Position numbers and translations under genes: made by a program | Notes under the pieces: generated by a model | Told to the model about the DNA's origin: nothing | The model's input: only the letters and a program-made list of their open reading frames with translations | Database searches by the model: none | Assembly: GCA_017627115.1 (NCBI GenBank) | Contig: JAGAHK010000204.1 | Span: 1 to 7,608, forward strand | From: Bacillota bacterium | GTDB lineage: Bacteria; Bacillota; Clostridia; Lachnospirales; CAG-274 | Length of the DNA stretch: 7,608 nt | Direction: 5' to 3' | In this document: in pieces, positions 1-6,764 of the stretch | How positions within the stretch are numbered: the stretch's first letter is position 1 | How the letters are laid out: each line of letters opens with the position of its first letter

Positions 1-926
1 ATAATTTTAAAAAAGTAAACGATAATTACGGGCATTTACAAGGTGACAAAACCATTATGAATGCCGCACGAATAATGAGGTCTGCCGTTGGAAAAAAAGG
101 TGAAGTGGGACGCATAGGCGGAGACGAATTTTTGATAATAGTTTCGGATATAGGTGAAACTGCGCAGGAAAATGTGCCGTTTTTGCGCTCACTGCGTTCA
201 AGCATAGAGTTTTGTTTTAAAAATAAATTCGGTGATGTAAAAGTAACTTGTTCGGTAGGCGGTGCAAAGTTCCTGCGGGATGCCGATAACTTTGATGATA
301 TGTATCTGCTTGCGGACTATTGCCTGTACAGTGCAAAGCTAAACGGGCGGAACCGTTTTTCCATATATTATCCGCCGACCCAGCCGACACTTGAAGAAAT
401 AAAAAACAGCGGTCTGCATTCATATTTTTCGGACATAGTTACAAACGAAAGCAAATATGAGCATTTACTCTCGTCAATAAGTCTTATAAACCAAGTTAAA
501 AACAATTCCGATGTCAAAGCGGTTTTCGATAAAACAGCAAAGGAAATTTTGTTGTATTGCTTCGTAGATGCCATAATATACATATCACTTACGGATGATA
601 AAATGCATATCGGTTATTCCGAAATATGCGAGGCCGATTTTTGTGAACTGTGCAAATTGATCCGTTTATACAGCAATGAAATATCCGAAGAAATTTGTGC
701 TGCTTTCGGCAAGCCCGACAGTGCAAAACTGAATTTTTCCGAATTTGAAGATTATATGATCGGCCGAAATATAGGTTCACTTATGCTTATCGGTGATAAA
801 AACGAAAATGATGAACTCACAGGTTGTTTTGTTGTTTTTTCATATCAAAGATATAAAAACTGGTCGGCGTATGATAAACATATTCTGCCGATATTATGCA
901 AAACGCTTACAAAACTTATCGTATAA
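1..926 (+). CDS. Diguanylate cyclase, GGDEF then GAF-like domain (5' end missing)
   Basis: This is the C-terminal part of a GGDEF protein, which makes cyclic di-GMP from two GTP in the cytoplasm. The frame is open to the left edge: the first full codon is at 3, and the residues before the ATG at 57 read NFKKVNDNYGHLQGDK, the conserved FKxVNDxxGHxxGD block of GGDEF domains. The ATG at 57 is therefore internal, not the start. The signature GGDEF is intact at 117-131 and preceded by Arg-Ile, so the protein is probably catalytic. The four residues at the inhibitory-site position (RxxD in regulated cyclases) are Gly-Lys-Lys-Gly, so product inhibition at that site is unlikely. The GGDEF domain ends near base 360. 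The remaining ~185 residues contain a GAF-like fold from about base 500 (alternating strands, then a closing helix near the C terminus). A sensor domain after GGDEF is the less usual order. The N-terminal domains lie outside the window. Confidence 0.9.
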   Translation, partial: NFKKVNDNYGHLQGDKTIMNAARIMRSAVGKKGEVGRIGGDEFLIIVSDIGETAQENVPFLRSLRSSIEFCFKNKFGDVKVTCSVGGAKFLRDADNFDDMYLLADYCLYSAKLNGRNRFSIYYPPTQPTLEEIKNSGLHSYFSDIVTNESKYEHLLSSISLINQVKNNSDVKAVFDKTAKEILLYCFVDAIIYISLTDDKMHIGYSEICEADFCELCKLIRLYSNEISEEICAAFGKPDSAKLNFSEFEDYMIGRNIGSLMLIGDKNENDELTGCFVVFSYQRYKNWSAYDKHILPILCKTLTKLIV

Positions 927-963
927 TACTGCGGCAATAATTGCAGTATTATACGATATTTTT
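917..963 (+). terminator. Rho-independent terminator of the GGDEF gene
   Basis: A perfect 16-bp stem (917-932 with 943-958) and a 10-base loop are followed by a run of five T (959-963). The left arm begins upstream of the TAA stop at 924-926, so the hairpin includes the last codons. On the other strand the stem is followed by AAGTTTTG, so it may also weakly stop transcripts of the converging MerR gene that ends at 976. Confidence 0.85.
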
Positions 964-975
964 GCCTTAAACAAT

Positions 976-1806
976 TTATTTATCTTTGACAGGAATACAT
1001 ATCATCCAATCCGCATATTCACCCAAAGAACCCATAAAAAACATCACAGTATCTCCGCTTTCACAAAAATTGTTTTCGTGTAAAAATTTTTCTTTTCTTG
1101 CGTTAAATTCCTGTGCATAAGGTATTTGTTTTTCGGGAATGTTTGAATACTCTGACGGATAGCGGAACGAACCGTAAACGCATTTTTGCATAGGGTAGTA
1201 TTCTATGTATTTGTCGTTATTGAATATATCGTGCAGTCCCACACGGTCTATATCCATTTCTTTTATTGCCCAGCCGAGATTTGGCATTACATTGCCGGAT
1301 TTCAGATCTTCCTCTTTGTAAAGCATAATGCTTTGAACTTCGGGCGCTGCGTACATAAAATCGGATATAGTCTTAAGACGCTCTTTTTCTGTAAGCAGTT
1401 TTTCGCCCGAACTGTAAAGCACATAATAAACGGGCGGGCAGTCCATAACGGTAAAACCCTCACCCAAATTTTTGCATACATCTATCATTTGTATATTATC
1501 TCTAAGCCAATGCCTTAAAAATTTAAGGTGCTGTATTTCCTTGTCTATCTCTTCAAGTTTGTTTTGGGCAAGCTCCCTTATCTCCTCGTTGGGCTTGCCG
1601 CTGAAACTTTCTATTTCCTGATGCGTAAAGCCGCATTTTCTCAATAATCTTATAAGACCTATCTTTACAATATCACCCTGCGTATAGCTGCGGTAGCCAG
1701 ATTCTGTGCTTTTATCGGGTGTGATATATCCGTTTTTTTCGTATCTCCTAATAGTATTTGTTGTTACTCCCAATACTTTTGCGAGCTCATTTGTTTTATA
1801 TTTCAC
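976..1806 (-). CDS. MerR-family transcriptional regulator with GyrI-like effector domain
   Basis: This is a DNA-binding regulator of about 276 residues. The N terminus is a winged helix-turn-helix of the MerR family: residues NELAKVLGVTTNTIRRYEKN are followed by the GYRSY wing and a RLLRKCGF stretch. A dimerising helix rich in Glu/Lys/Leu follows (about residues 75-110). The last ~160 residues resemble the GyrI-like small-molecule binding domain of BmrR-type regulators (PPVYYVLYSSGEKL near its start; YADWMICIPVK at its end). Members bend over-long promoters to activate them when a ligand binds; the ligand here is unknown. I place the start at the GTG at 1804-1806, because AAGGAG lies 8 bases before it. 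The in-frame GTG at 1813-1815 would overlap that ribosome binding site. The gene is divergent from the pectate lyase across 190 bases, which makes the lyase and its own promoter likely targets. Confidence 0.9.
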   Translation of the reverse strand: MKYKTNELAKVLGVTTNTIRRYEKNGYITPDKSTESGYRSYTQGDIVKIGLIRLLRKCGFTHQEIESFSGKPNEEIRELAQNKLEEIDKEIQHLKFLRHWLRDNIQMIDVCKNLGEGFTVMDCPPVYYVLYSSGEKLLTEKERLKTISDFMYAAPEVQSIMLYKEEDLKSGNVMPNLGWAIKEMDIDRVGLHDIFNNDKYIEYYPMQKCVYGSFRYPSEYSNIPEKQIPYAQEFNARKEKFLHENNFCESGDTVMFFMGSLGEYADWMICIPVKDK

Positions 1807-1813
1807 AAAAATC

Positions 1814-1835
1814 ACTCCTTCTTTTTGTCATTATA
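1814..1835 (-). promoter_or_regulatory. -10 box and ribosome binding site of the MerR gene
   Basis: On the minus strand a perfect TATAAT lies at 1830-1835. The ribosome binding site AAGGAG (1815-1820) sits 8 bases before the GTG start at 1806. No clear -35 box is visible; TTTATT at a 17-base spacing is the best, weak candidate. This suggests a promoter that may depend on a regulator, possibly MerR itself. Confidence 0.55.
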
Positions 1836-1877
1836 TAACAAAATTGATAAAAAATAAAGATTTTTTGAAATTTGCTG

Positions 1878-1908
1878 TTGACTGCGACATTGTGTAGTAC
1901 TCTATTAT
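1878..1908 (+). promoter_or_regulatory. Candidate MerR-type promoter/operator for the pectate lyase gene
   Basis: TTGACT (1878-1883) and TATTAT (1903-1908) are separated by 19 bases, longer than the usual 17 and typical of promoters activated by MerR-family proteins. An imperfect inverted repeat, GACTGCGACA (1880-1889) and TGTAGTACTC (1893-1902), pairs at 7 of 10 positions around a 3-base centre and fills the spacer, where MerR dimers bind. The -10 choice is not unique, because the stretch CTATTATAAA offers other registers. Transcription from here would leave a leader of about 80 bases before the lyase start. Confidence 0.45.
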
Positions 1909-1983
1909 AAAATCACACAGGAAACAGTGTAAAATGCAACAGCCGGCAGATTGCAAACACACAGATCTTATAATTAAAAATGC

Positions 1984-1990
1984 GAGGAGA
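1984..1990 (+). promoter_or_regulatory. Ribosome binding site of the pectate lyase gene
   Basis: GAGGAGA lies 6 bases before the ATG at 1997 and decides between this start and the in-frame ATG at 1934, which has only a weaker AGGA at 1919-1922, 11 bases away. Confidence 0.8.
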
Positions 1991-1996
1991 TATACA

Positions 1997-3502
1997 ATGA
2001 AGAAGGTATTAAATAAAATAACAGCATGGGTTTTGGCGGCTGTAATAGCCGGCAGTCTTACGGTAAGTATGGTATTTGCGGATTCATCAACAAGTTGGAA
2101 TTTCGGCAATACGAATTTCAATAATCTCGGAACTATTACCGTTAATACTGGTGTAAATAATTTAGGGCTTTACGCCTCACAGAGCAAGCCAATGAGCATA
2201 GTTTCCGACAGTCAGTCACTTAACGGCACCTCATACAATTATGCTGTCAGCTTAGGCGGTGCAGGTGCAGCAAATGCATCTCAAAAATACAGATGTATAC
2301 AAGTGCCTGTAGCAAAAAACGCAAATAATGTAATAAAGATTACATTACGTTCTTCGGGTCAGGACAGCAGAAGCCTTGTTATAGGCAATGCCAACGGCGA
2401 TAAATTGGGCACCGTGACCGCAGGAAAGGATATAAGCGTACAGACTTTCAATTTCAGCGGCAGCAATTCGGTACTGTATTTATACTCCGCAAACAGCGGT
2501 ATAAACATATATAAAATACAGGTCGATTCCTACACATCGGGTAGTTCGGGCAATAATTCCTCATCCAATAATGCAAATACGGGGAATAAAGCAGGTTCCG
2601 CAGGCAATGTTTCAAATTCAAGCGGAATTATTACCGTTGACGGCAAAGGCAGTTACACAACACTTGCGCAGGCTTATGCGGCCTCATCAAACGGCTCGAC
2701 CATAACTTTGGGTGCAGGCACATTTTACGAAACAGCAACCACAACAATAAATAAAAAAGTTACGATAAAAGGCGCAGGACAGAATAAAACCACGCTTAAT
2801 TATTCCAAAATGGCAACAGGCGATGCCAACAGAGGTATACAGATAATAGGCAATTCTTCTGTAATACAAGACCTTGCTATCACAAAAGCGGGCGATAACG
2901 GTATATTTATAAGCGGTTCGGGCAATACGGTCAAAAATGTTACCGTAACAAAGTGCCAAGACACAGGCGTACAGATCTCAAGCGGCGGCGCAAATAACCT
3001 TATCTATAATGTGACATCAAATTATAATTACGACGATAAGACAGGCGGCGAAAATGCAGACGGTTTTGCCGTTAAACTTGAAGCAGGCAGCGGAAATGTA
3101 CTTAAATACTGCTATGCAAACTATAATTCCGATGACGGTTTTGATTTATACAGAGCAGGCAACGCTGTTAAGATATATAACAGCGAGGCGAACTATTCTG
3201 GCGTAAATAACGGCAACGGCAATGGTTTTAAGGTAGGCGGTGCCTTTACTCCAGATAATCACTACCTTGAAAATTGTACAGCCACGGGCAATAAACTTGC
3301 AGGCTTTGACCAGAACAGCAACGCGGGTTCACTTACGCTTGTAAACTGTACGGGTACAAATAACTATATGAACTTCTTTATTTCCATAGCAGACGGACAC
3401 AAGTGCGGTACTCATACATTGAAAAACTGCACATCCATAAACGGAAAAAATAAAGACAGCATAAAGAATTCAAACTGCATCAACTGCAAATTCAATACCT
3501 GA
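1997..3502 (+). CDS. Secreted pectate lyase, polysaccharide lyase family 9
   Basis: A 501-residue exported enzyme that should cleave polygalacturonate or pectate by Ca-dependent beta-elimination. Residues 1-28 are a signal peptide (MKK start, hydrophobic core, VFA cleavage site before DSS). Residues ~30-175 form a beta-rich module starting TSWNFGNTNF and ending INIYKIQVDSY, probably carbohydrate-binding, and are joined by a Ser/Asn/Gly linker (~180-210). The rest is a right-handed parallel beta-helix. PL9 hallmarks are present: D355 in ENADGF and D379, D380, D383 in NSDDGFD. Their spacing (24, 25, 28) equals that of the Ca ligands D209, D233, D234, D237 of Dickeya Pel9A. K412 in GNGFKVGG is the likely catalytic base (K273 in Pel9A). 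The start at 1997 is chosen because GAGGAGA lies 6 bases before it and the signal peptide starts there; an in-frame ATG at 1934 would add 21 residues and bury the signal. No dockerin, SLH or sortase motif is seen. Confidence 0.9.
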   Translation: MKKVLNKITAWVLAAVIAGSLTVSMVFADSSTSWNFGNTNFNNLGTITVNTGVNNLGLYASQSKPMSIVSDSQSLNGTSYNYAVSLGGAGAANASQKYRCIQVPVAKNANNVIKITLRSSGQDSRSLVIGNANGDKLGTVTAGKDISVQTFNFSGSNSVLYLYSANSGINIYKIQVDSYTSGSSGNNSSSNNANTGNKAGSAGNVSNSSGIITVDGKGSYTTLAQAYAASSNGSTITLGAGTFYETATTTINKKVTIKGAGQNKTTLNYSKMATGDANRGIQIIGNSSVIQDLAITKAGDNGIFISGSGNTVKNVTVTKCQDTGVQISSGGANNLIYNVTSNYNYDDKTGGENADGFAVKLEAGSGNVLKYCYANYNSDDGFDLYRAGNAVKIYNSEANYSGVNNGNGNGFKVGGAFTPDNHYLENCTATGNKLAGFDQNSNAGSLTLVNCTGTNNYMNFFISIADGHKCGTHTLKNCTSINGKNKDSIKNSNCINCKFNT

Positions 3503-3510
3503 TAATAGAC

Positions 3511-3535
3511 TTAAATGATTTTTCATTTAAATTTT
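3511..3535 (+). terminator. First terminator after the pectate lyase gene
   Basis: An 8-bp stem (3511-3518 with 3523-3530) with a TTTT loop is followed by ATTTTT. The stem is almost all A-T, so it is weak. There is no T run on the opposite strand, so it serves only the plus-strand lyase gene. Confidence 0.5.
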
Positions 3536-3550
3536 TGACTCCTTCTCTTA

Positions 3551-3585
3551 AAAACGGGACTGCCTTTTGTGACAGTCCCGTTTTT
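3551..3585. terminator. Bidirectional terminator between converging genes
   Basis: A 12-bp stem (3551-3562 with 3573-3584) with the GC-rich core CGGGACTG/CAGTCCCG is flanked by five A on the left and five T on the right. It therefore gives a U-tailed hairpin in both directions. It lies between the lyase stop (3502) and the stop of the minus-strand GGDEF frame (3607) and should end both transcripts. Confidence 0.9.
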
Positions 3586-3606
3586 GATGTTCTGTAATTA
3601 TTGATT

Positions 3607-4359
3607 TTAGGAATTTCTTCTGTTCTTTTCGGGGTGCAGACGATAGTATTCCTTTTTATCCTCATACATTCTTTCGTCAACTATCTTCATAGAACGGTTT
3701 ATATCATATTCCCCACTGAAAATGCCTGTGCCGACAGCAAAGCTGATATTTTCGGTTTTGTTCATCATATCGCGGAGTTCCTCTGTTTGGCGTTCCAAAG
3801 CCTCTTCGGTTATATTCGGACACAATATCACAAATTCATCACCGCCCACGCGATATATCTCATTATCCTTAAAAGCACGTTTCAGCAGTGCAGCAGCTTC
3901 TTTCAGCATCTTGTCTCCCGCTTCGTGTCCTTCGTTGTCATTTACGGTTTTAAGCCCGTTCAGGTCGGCATAAACTATACCCATTGTTTCGGGTAGCGCA
4001 CAGGTACCGTTTGTAAACATATTTATCCGCCTATCCATAGCATTTCGGTTTTTCACACCTGTCAGACGGTCAGCAATGCTCATAAATTCAAGCCTGTCAA
4101 GAAGCTGATGATTGGCAATAACAGCACCGATAAAAAATGTTGTTAATTCAAGAGTTTCTTTTATACGCATCATATTTTCGGTATCAAAGTTTGCAGCCCA
4201 TATAAAGCCAACCAGCTTTTGCTGAAAACGAACCGAATAAAATACGATACTTTTAATATTGAATTTGTTTAACGAATCGTACCACTTTTCGTCACGTTCT
4301 TTTATAATACTCAAATCATCCAAGATCAGGCAGTCACTTCCCGCAAGGTCTTTTCCCAT
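3607..4359 (-). CDS. Diguanylate cyclase, C-terminal fragment of a frameshifted gene (rest of GAF plus GGDEF)
   Basis: This frame holds the second half of a GAF sensor domain (residues ~4-85; QKLVGFIWAANFDTEN and IKETLELTTFFIG are typical of clostridial GAF-GGDEF proteins) followed by a complete GGDEF domain. The domain opens with DRLTGVKNR at 97, carries the metal-binding Asp132 in ADLNGLK, NDNEGHEAGD for GTP, and GGDEF at 172-176. The inhibitory RxxD site is replaced by Phe-Lys-Asp-Asn. The nominal ATG at 4359 has no ribosome binding site and lies inside the upstream frame, whose last 34 bases overlap this one. It reads as the continuation of the gene starting at 4991: WEKT in the upstream frame joins smoothly to LAGSDCLIL here after a -1 shift near 4347. 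Either the gene is broken, a base is missing in the assembly, or the ribosome changes frame. If joined, the protein is about 460 residues. Confidence 0.85.
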   Translation of the reverse strand: MGKDLAGSDCLILDDLSIIKERDEKWYDSLNKFNIKSIVFYSVRFQQKLVGFIWAANFDTENMMRIKETLELTTFFIGAVIANHQLLDRLEFMSIADRLTGVKNRNAMDRRINMFTNGTCALPETMGIVYADLNGLKTVNDNEGHEAGDKMLKEAAALLKRAFKDNEIYRVGGDEFVILCPNITEEALERQTEELRDMMNKTENISFAVGTGIFSGEYDINRSMKIVDERMYEDKKEYYRLHPEKNRRNS

Positions 4360-4991
4360 GCAAGAGCTGTTTCGTAAGGAGTACGCCCCATACTTTCGGC
4401 TAATTTGTTGAGATACGGTATATCTTCGCCGTTTTCATTTATCAGTGTACAAGTTTTTTCATTTTGGTCAACGGAAAATACCGCACAAAATTCCGAAGCG
4501 CATATTTCTTTCAGATTTTTTGCCGTATTTGTCATAGCCTGTGTAAAATCCATTGTTCTGTGAAGATCGGCACTGATATTAAGCACAGCGGAAGAAACAG
4601 CGGAGGAACGGTTGCCTATCGAATCCGTTTCGGGCTCGTCCGTATGTTTGCAGACATAGCAGCAATAGACGGTATCGGGTTTGCCCGAATCAAGCGGTAA
4701 ATACATACCTTGTATCCATGAGCCGTGAGCGTTTGCGCAGGAATACAGCAATTCGTTTTTACTTGCGCATTTGTAGCAAAAGTTTTCAAAGTTTACATCG
4801 CGGAAATACAGTCTGTACGGAGTATCTGGTACAAACGCAGGCGCATTAGGATTTACAAAAGGCAGGATAGCTGCGTACAGTTTATTTATACGCATAAGCC
4901 GAATTTCGCTGAAACTCCCGTCGGGAAGAATATCAAAAGCATAAACGGCTGCAATGGCATTTATATTATCGACTAATTTCTGTAAAAACAT
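4326..4991 (-). CDS. N-terminal fragment of the same sensor diguanylate cyclase (Cys-rich PAS-like region plus start of GAF)
   Basis: This is the N-terminal 221 residues of a sensor cyclase cut off by a frame change. Residues ~1-118 look like a PAS-type sensory region (beta strands such as YLPLDSG and TVYCCYVCKHTDEP, which resemble the N-terminal segment of many clostridial GAF-GGDEF proteins). It contains six cysteines, C72, C75, C85, C110, C111 and C114, in CxxC and CCxxC groupings that could bind a metal or sense redox; this is inference. The GAF domain begins near residue 140 and is interrupted after WEKT at 215. The last residues, LREVTA, come from the wrong frame. The start at 4991 is well supported by GGGAGG about 8 bases upstream. 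There is no signal peptide or membrane segment, so the protein is cytoplasmic. Confidence 0.8.
   Translation of the reverse strand: MFLQKLVDNINAIAAVYAFDILPDGSFSEIRLMRINKLYAAILPFVNPNAPAFVPDTPYRLYFRDVNFENFCYKCASKNELLYSCANAHGSWIQGMYLPLDSGKPDTVYCCYVCKHTDEPETDSIGNRSSAVSSAVLNISADLHRTMDFTQAMTNTAKNLKEICASEFCAVFSVDQNEKTCTLINENGEDIPYLNKLAESMGRTPYETALAWEKTLREVTA
4342..4359 (-). other. Frameshift site in the sensor cyclase gene
   Basis: The two reading frames overlap at 4326-4359 and the GAF homology passes from one to the other here. Restoring the family-like sequence needs one extra base around 4345-4350 (ACC then CTT GCG) or within the AAAA run (4351-4354). The sequence GGGAAAAG is present, but it is not phased as a classical X-XXY-YYZ slippery heptamer in the upstream frame. 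An indel, real or an assembly error, is more likely than programmed shifting. Confidence 0.75.
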
Positions 4992-5046
4992 TTCTTTTCC
5001 TCCCTTGCGGATTTTTATTAAATATACACGATAATTATTTAATATA

Positions 5047-5075
5047 ATAATATCATAAATTTAATTTTTTATCAA
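5047..5075 (-). promoter_or_regulatory. Promoter of the sensor cyclase gene
   Basis: On the minus strand TTGATA (5070-5075) and TATTAT (5047-5052) are separated by exactly 17 bases, a near-consensus housekeeping promoter. It starts just beyond the hcp terminator, so the cyclase gene is an independent unit with an AT-rich leader of about 50 bases. Confidence 0.75.
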
Positions 5076-5089
5076 GAAATGATTCCCGT

Positions 5090-5124
5090 AAAAATGCTCA
5101 CCTATCTACACGATAAGTGAGCAT
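5090..5124 (-). terminator. Terminator of the hcp operon
   Basis: An 8-bp stem, ATGCTCAC (5094-5101) with GTGAGCAT (5117-5124), has a further 4-bp inner stem (5103-5106 with 5112-5115). On the minus strand it is followed by a run of five T. It lies 6 bases past the hcp stop. Confidence 0.8.
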
Positions 5125-5130
5125 ATATTT

Positions 5131-6759
5131 TCAGATACCAAATATCTTCATATCATCTTCAACATTTGTGATGCCCGCAATGCCGAAGTTTTCGACAAGG
5201 ACTTTTGCTACATTAGGCGAAAGGAATGCGGGAAGTGTGGGACCTAAATGAATGTTTTTTACACCGAGATAAAGCAGCGCAAGCAGCACGATAACGGCTT
5301 TTTGCTCATACCAAGCTATATTATAAGCTATCGGCAGTTCGTTCACATCATCAAGTCCGAATACCTCTTTCAGTTTCAGTGCGATAAGCGCAAGCGAATA
5401 TGAATCGTTGCACTGTCCTGCATCAAGAACACGCGGTATGCCGCATATATCGCCAAGATCAAGCTTGTTATACTTATACTTTGCACAGCCTGCCGTAAGA
5501 ATGACCGTATCTTTCGGCAGTTTTTCGGCAAATTCCGTATAGTAACTTCTGCTCTTTGCTCTGCCGTCACAGCCAGCCATTACAACAAACTTGCGTATTG
5601 CTCCCGATTTTAGGGCTTCGACCACTTTATCGGCAAGTGCAAACACCTGCTCATGTGCAAAACCGCCTACTATATCGCCTTTTTCTATCTCTTTCGGGGG
5701 GTCGCAAGCCTTTGCCTGTTCTATTATGGGCGAAAAATCCTTTGTTTCGCCGTAAGGTGCATCTATGTGCCTGCAACCGGGATAACCCGCCGCACCCGTT
5801 GTCCAAAGTCTGTCCTTATAACTGTCTTTCGGCGGAACGATACAGTTCGTGGTCATAAGTACGGGACCGTTGAAACTTTCAAATTCATCTTTTTGCTGCC
5901 ACCAAGCGTTGCCGTAATTGCCTGCAAAGTGAGGATATTTTTTGAAGAACGGATAGTAATGTCCAGCAAGCATTTCGGAATGTGTATATACATCAACGCC
6001 GGTGTCTTTGGTCTGTTCAAGCAGCATTTCAAGGTCTTTGAGGTCGTGACCCGAAATAAGTATGGCGGGATTGTTTCTTACTCCAATGCTTATCTTTGTT
6101 ATTTCGGGGTTGCCGTAAGCAGAAGTATTTGCGCTGTCTAAGTCTGCCATACCCTGCACGCCGTATTTGCCCGTTTCAAGCGTAAGTGCAACAAGATCAT
6201 CAACGGAAAGCGTATCATCAAGCAGCTTTGCCAATGTTTCCTGAATAAAAATATCAACATCGGTATTGTCTTTCAACAGTGCGTTTGCGTGCTTTGTATA
6301 TGCCGCAAGACCTTTCAGACCGTAGGTTATAAGCTCACGCAAAGAACGTATATCCTCGTTTTCGGTCGAAAGTACGCCGACTTGTTCCGCTTTTTCGGCA
6401 AACTTGTCCTCGTTTTCACACCATAAAGCGGCTTCGGGCAGTTTTTCCTTATGTTCTGACTTATGTAACAAATTTTCCTTTTCGGCAAGCGTTTCTTTTA
6501 TCTTTTCAATAATATCATCTTTATCAAAGTTTGCATTTGTGATAGTTGTAAAAAGATTTTTTGTCACAAGGTGGTTTATTTCGGGACAGACCTCTATGCC
6601 CTCACTGCGTGCCTGTACGGCAGCGGCGGAGATACCCTTTGTGACATAAACAAGCAAGTCCTGCATGGCGGCAACATCGGGCGTTTTACCGCATACACCC
6701 GATACTGTGCACCCCTTGCAGCCTGCGGTCTCCTGACATTGATAACAAAACATACTCAT
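5131..6759 (-). CDS. hcp: Hybrid cluster protein (hydroxylamine reductase), class I
   Basis: A cytoplasmic iron-sulfur enzyme of 542 residues, near the ~550 of class I members. It reduces hydroxylamine to ammonia in vitro and in other bacteria acts in NO reduction and protein S-nitrosylation. The N-terminal cluster motif is C5-x2-C8-x8-C17-x5-C23, the class I spacing, with an extra C14. All hybrid-cluster ligands are present with the Desulfovibrio spacing: H238 (SGHDL), E262 (HSEML), C306 (TTNCIVPP), C397 (AGCDG, the persulfide Cys), C425 (AGCAK), C450 (GQCND), E485 and K487 (WYEQK). The enzyme should therefore be active. The start at 6759 follows AGAGAGG by about 8 bases; a second ATG two codons later is less well spaced. 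It is the last gene of an operon, 5 bases after the hemerythrin-like gene, whose final codons carry its ribosome binding site. No hcr reductase partner is seen, as usual for class I. Confidence 0.97.
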   Translation of the reverse strand: MSMFCYQCQETAGCKGCTVSGVCGKTPDVAAMQDLLVYVTKGISAAAVQARSEGIEVCPEINHLVTKNLFTTITNANFDKDDIIEKIKETLAEKENLLHKSEHKEKLPEAALWCENEDKFAEKAEQVGVLSTENEDIRSLRELITYGLKGLAAYTKHANALLKDNTDVDIFIQETLAKLLDDTLSVDDLVALTLETGKYGVQGMADLDSANTSAYGNPEITKISIGVRNNPAILISGHDLKDLEMLLEQTKDTGVDVYTHSEMLAGHYYPFFKKYPHFAGNYGNAWWQQKDEFESFNGPVLMTTNCIVPPKDSYKDRLWTTGAAGYPGCRHIDAPYGETKDFSPIIEQAKACDPPKEIEKGDIVGGFAHEQVFALADKVVEALKSGAIRKFVVMAGCDGRAKSRSYYTEFAEKLPKDTVILTAGCAKYKYNKLDLGDICGIPRVLDAGQCNDSYSLALIALKLKEVFGLDDVNELPIAYNIAWYEQKAVIVLLALLYLGVKNIHLGPTLPAFLSPNVAKVLVENFGIAGITNVEDDMKIFGI

Positions 6760-6764
6760 ATAGA

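Noticed and set aside
1913..1927. TCACACAGGAAACAG matches the E. coli lacZ translation-start leader found in cloning vectors.
   Set aside because: The match is only 15 bases; the flanks (TTATAAAA before, TGTAAAATG after) do not continue the lac sequence, and the native promoter and gene fit around it. Chance similarity is most likely, not vector contamination.
1915..1996. Possible c-di-GMP (GEMM) or other riboswitch in the lyase leader, given the flanking cyclase genes.
   Set aside because: The leader is only ~80 bases and shows none of the conserved GEMM segments or a paired terminator/antiterminator.
4351..4359. Programmed -1 frameshift at GGGAAAAG.
   Set aside because: In the upstream frame the codons are TGG GAA AAG, so the heptamer is out of phase for tandem slippage, and no clear downstream stimulatory hairpin was seen. 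An indel explains the data more simply.
5020..5116. Repeated TACACGATAA around 5023-5034 and 5107-5116.
   Set aside because: Two copies of ten AT-rich bases, one inside the hcp terminator loop and one in the leader of the next gene; there is no regular spacing or dyad to suggest an operator.
5376..6649. Several open frames on both strands within hcp, and similar ones opposite the hemerythrin-like gene (6840-7409).
   Set aside because: They lack ribosome binding sites and family-like sequence and lie entirely opposite or within strongly supported genes; they are shadows of the real coding frames.
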